Of a stretch of 64,000 nt of DNA, positions 63,920 through 64,000 are shown in pieces. The first letter of the stretch is position 1; each line of letters opens with the position of its first letter. The translations under genes were made by a program, and so were the position numbers. The notes under the pieces were generated by a model. The model searched no databases. It worked only from the letters and a program-made list of their open reading frames with translations, and was not told the DNA's origin. Source of the DNA: Lachnospiraceae bacterium (lineage in GTDB: Bacteria > Bacillota > Clostridia > Lachnospirales > Lachnospiraceae); assembly GCA_910574715.1 (NCBI GenBank), contig CAJTCH010000004.1:136588-200587 (forward strand). The letters run 5' to 3'.

Positions 63920-64000
63920 ACTGTGTATTGTCGTAAATTGGTATGTAAAATCTTGTTTTTTCGACATTTCTAAAATCAATTCCCAGTGCCGATTTTTTTA

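Noticed and set aside
37606..64000. Self-transmissible conjugative element
   Set aside because: No coupling ATPase or type IV secretion genes visible; only mobilization functions. They could lie beyond the right edge, so this is rejected only for the visible part.

Overview
The window reads as a chromosomal segment of a Gram-positive anaerobic gut Firmicute, most likely a Lachnospiraceae member (Clostridium scindens / Dorea / Blautia type). The grounds are ATP-dependent PEP carboxykinase, a single-chain pyruvate:ferredoxin oxidoreductase, strong AGGAGG ribosome binding sites, a class B sortase, galacto-N-biose phosphorylase and the str operon order rpsL-rpsG-fusA-tuf. The family assignment is inference; species cannot be fixed from the sequence alone. 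No rRNA, tRNA or CRISPR array was seen.

Host part, 1 to about 37,460. It opens with the 3' part of pckA, two COG0523 (CobW-type) GTPases (one with a long His/Cys-rich metal-binding loop) and nifJ. From 7.1 to 17.7 kb lies a catabolic cluster: an SDR dehydrogenase and a PHP-domain protein on the minus strand, then, from a consensus promoter, a complete ABC importer (two ATPases, two permeases, one lipoprotein), a BtpA/SgcQ-type protein, an M42 peptidase (SgcX-like), an FGGY sugar kinase and a DeoR regulator. This resembles the enteric sgc locus with an ABC importer in place of the PTS. Next come an exonuclease with a zinc finger, a small PrdA-N-terminus-like protein, a flavodoxin, a J-domain/DUF5685/zinc-ribbon trio, a UPF0597 cysteine desulfidase-type protein, sortase B, DUF951 and rpsF-ssb-rpsR. 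A second sugar cluster (25.7 to 32.7 kb) has a CBM9-like/NagB fusion, GH112 phosphorylase, AraC regulator, nucleotidyltransferase and NahK-type kinase, fitting breakdown of lacto-N-biose or galacto-N-biose. Then come rpsL, rpsG, fusA and tuf.

Mobile part, about 37,470 to past the right edge. Immediately after the tuf terminator the base composition falls and an integrative mobilizable element begins: a DUF6076 protein, a small excisionase-like HTH protein, a tyrosine integrase, a ParM-like actin ATPase with a possible adaptor, a palindrome-rich candidate oriT, MobC, a MobP-type relaxase, a tnpV gene broken by hairpin repeats, and an IS200-type insertion sequence.

The cargo is a complete type I BREX phage-defence operon (brxA, brxB, brxC, pglX, pglZ, brxL) preceded by a small XRE regulator. 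Three extra genes sit between pglX and pglZ: a AAA-type ATPase with zinc ribbon and helix-hairpin-helix tail, a HEPN-motif protein overlapping it by 4 bases, and a small membrane protein. They look like a second defence module nested in BREX and are the best candidate for something undescribed. The island ends with an apparently 5'-truncated PD-(D/E)XK nuclease remnant and a DUF1016 protein lacking its nuclease half. The right end of the element is outside the window.
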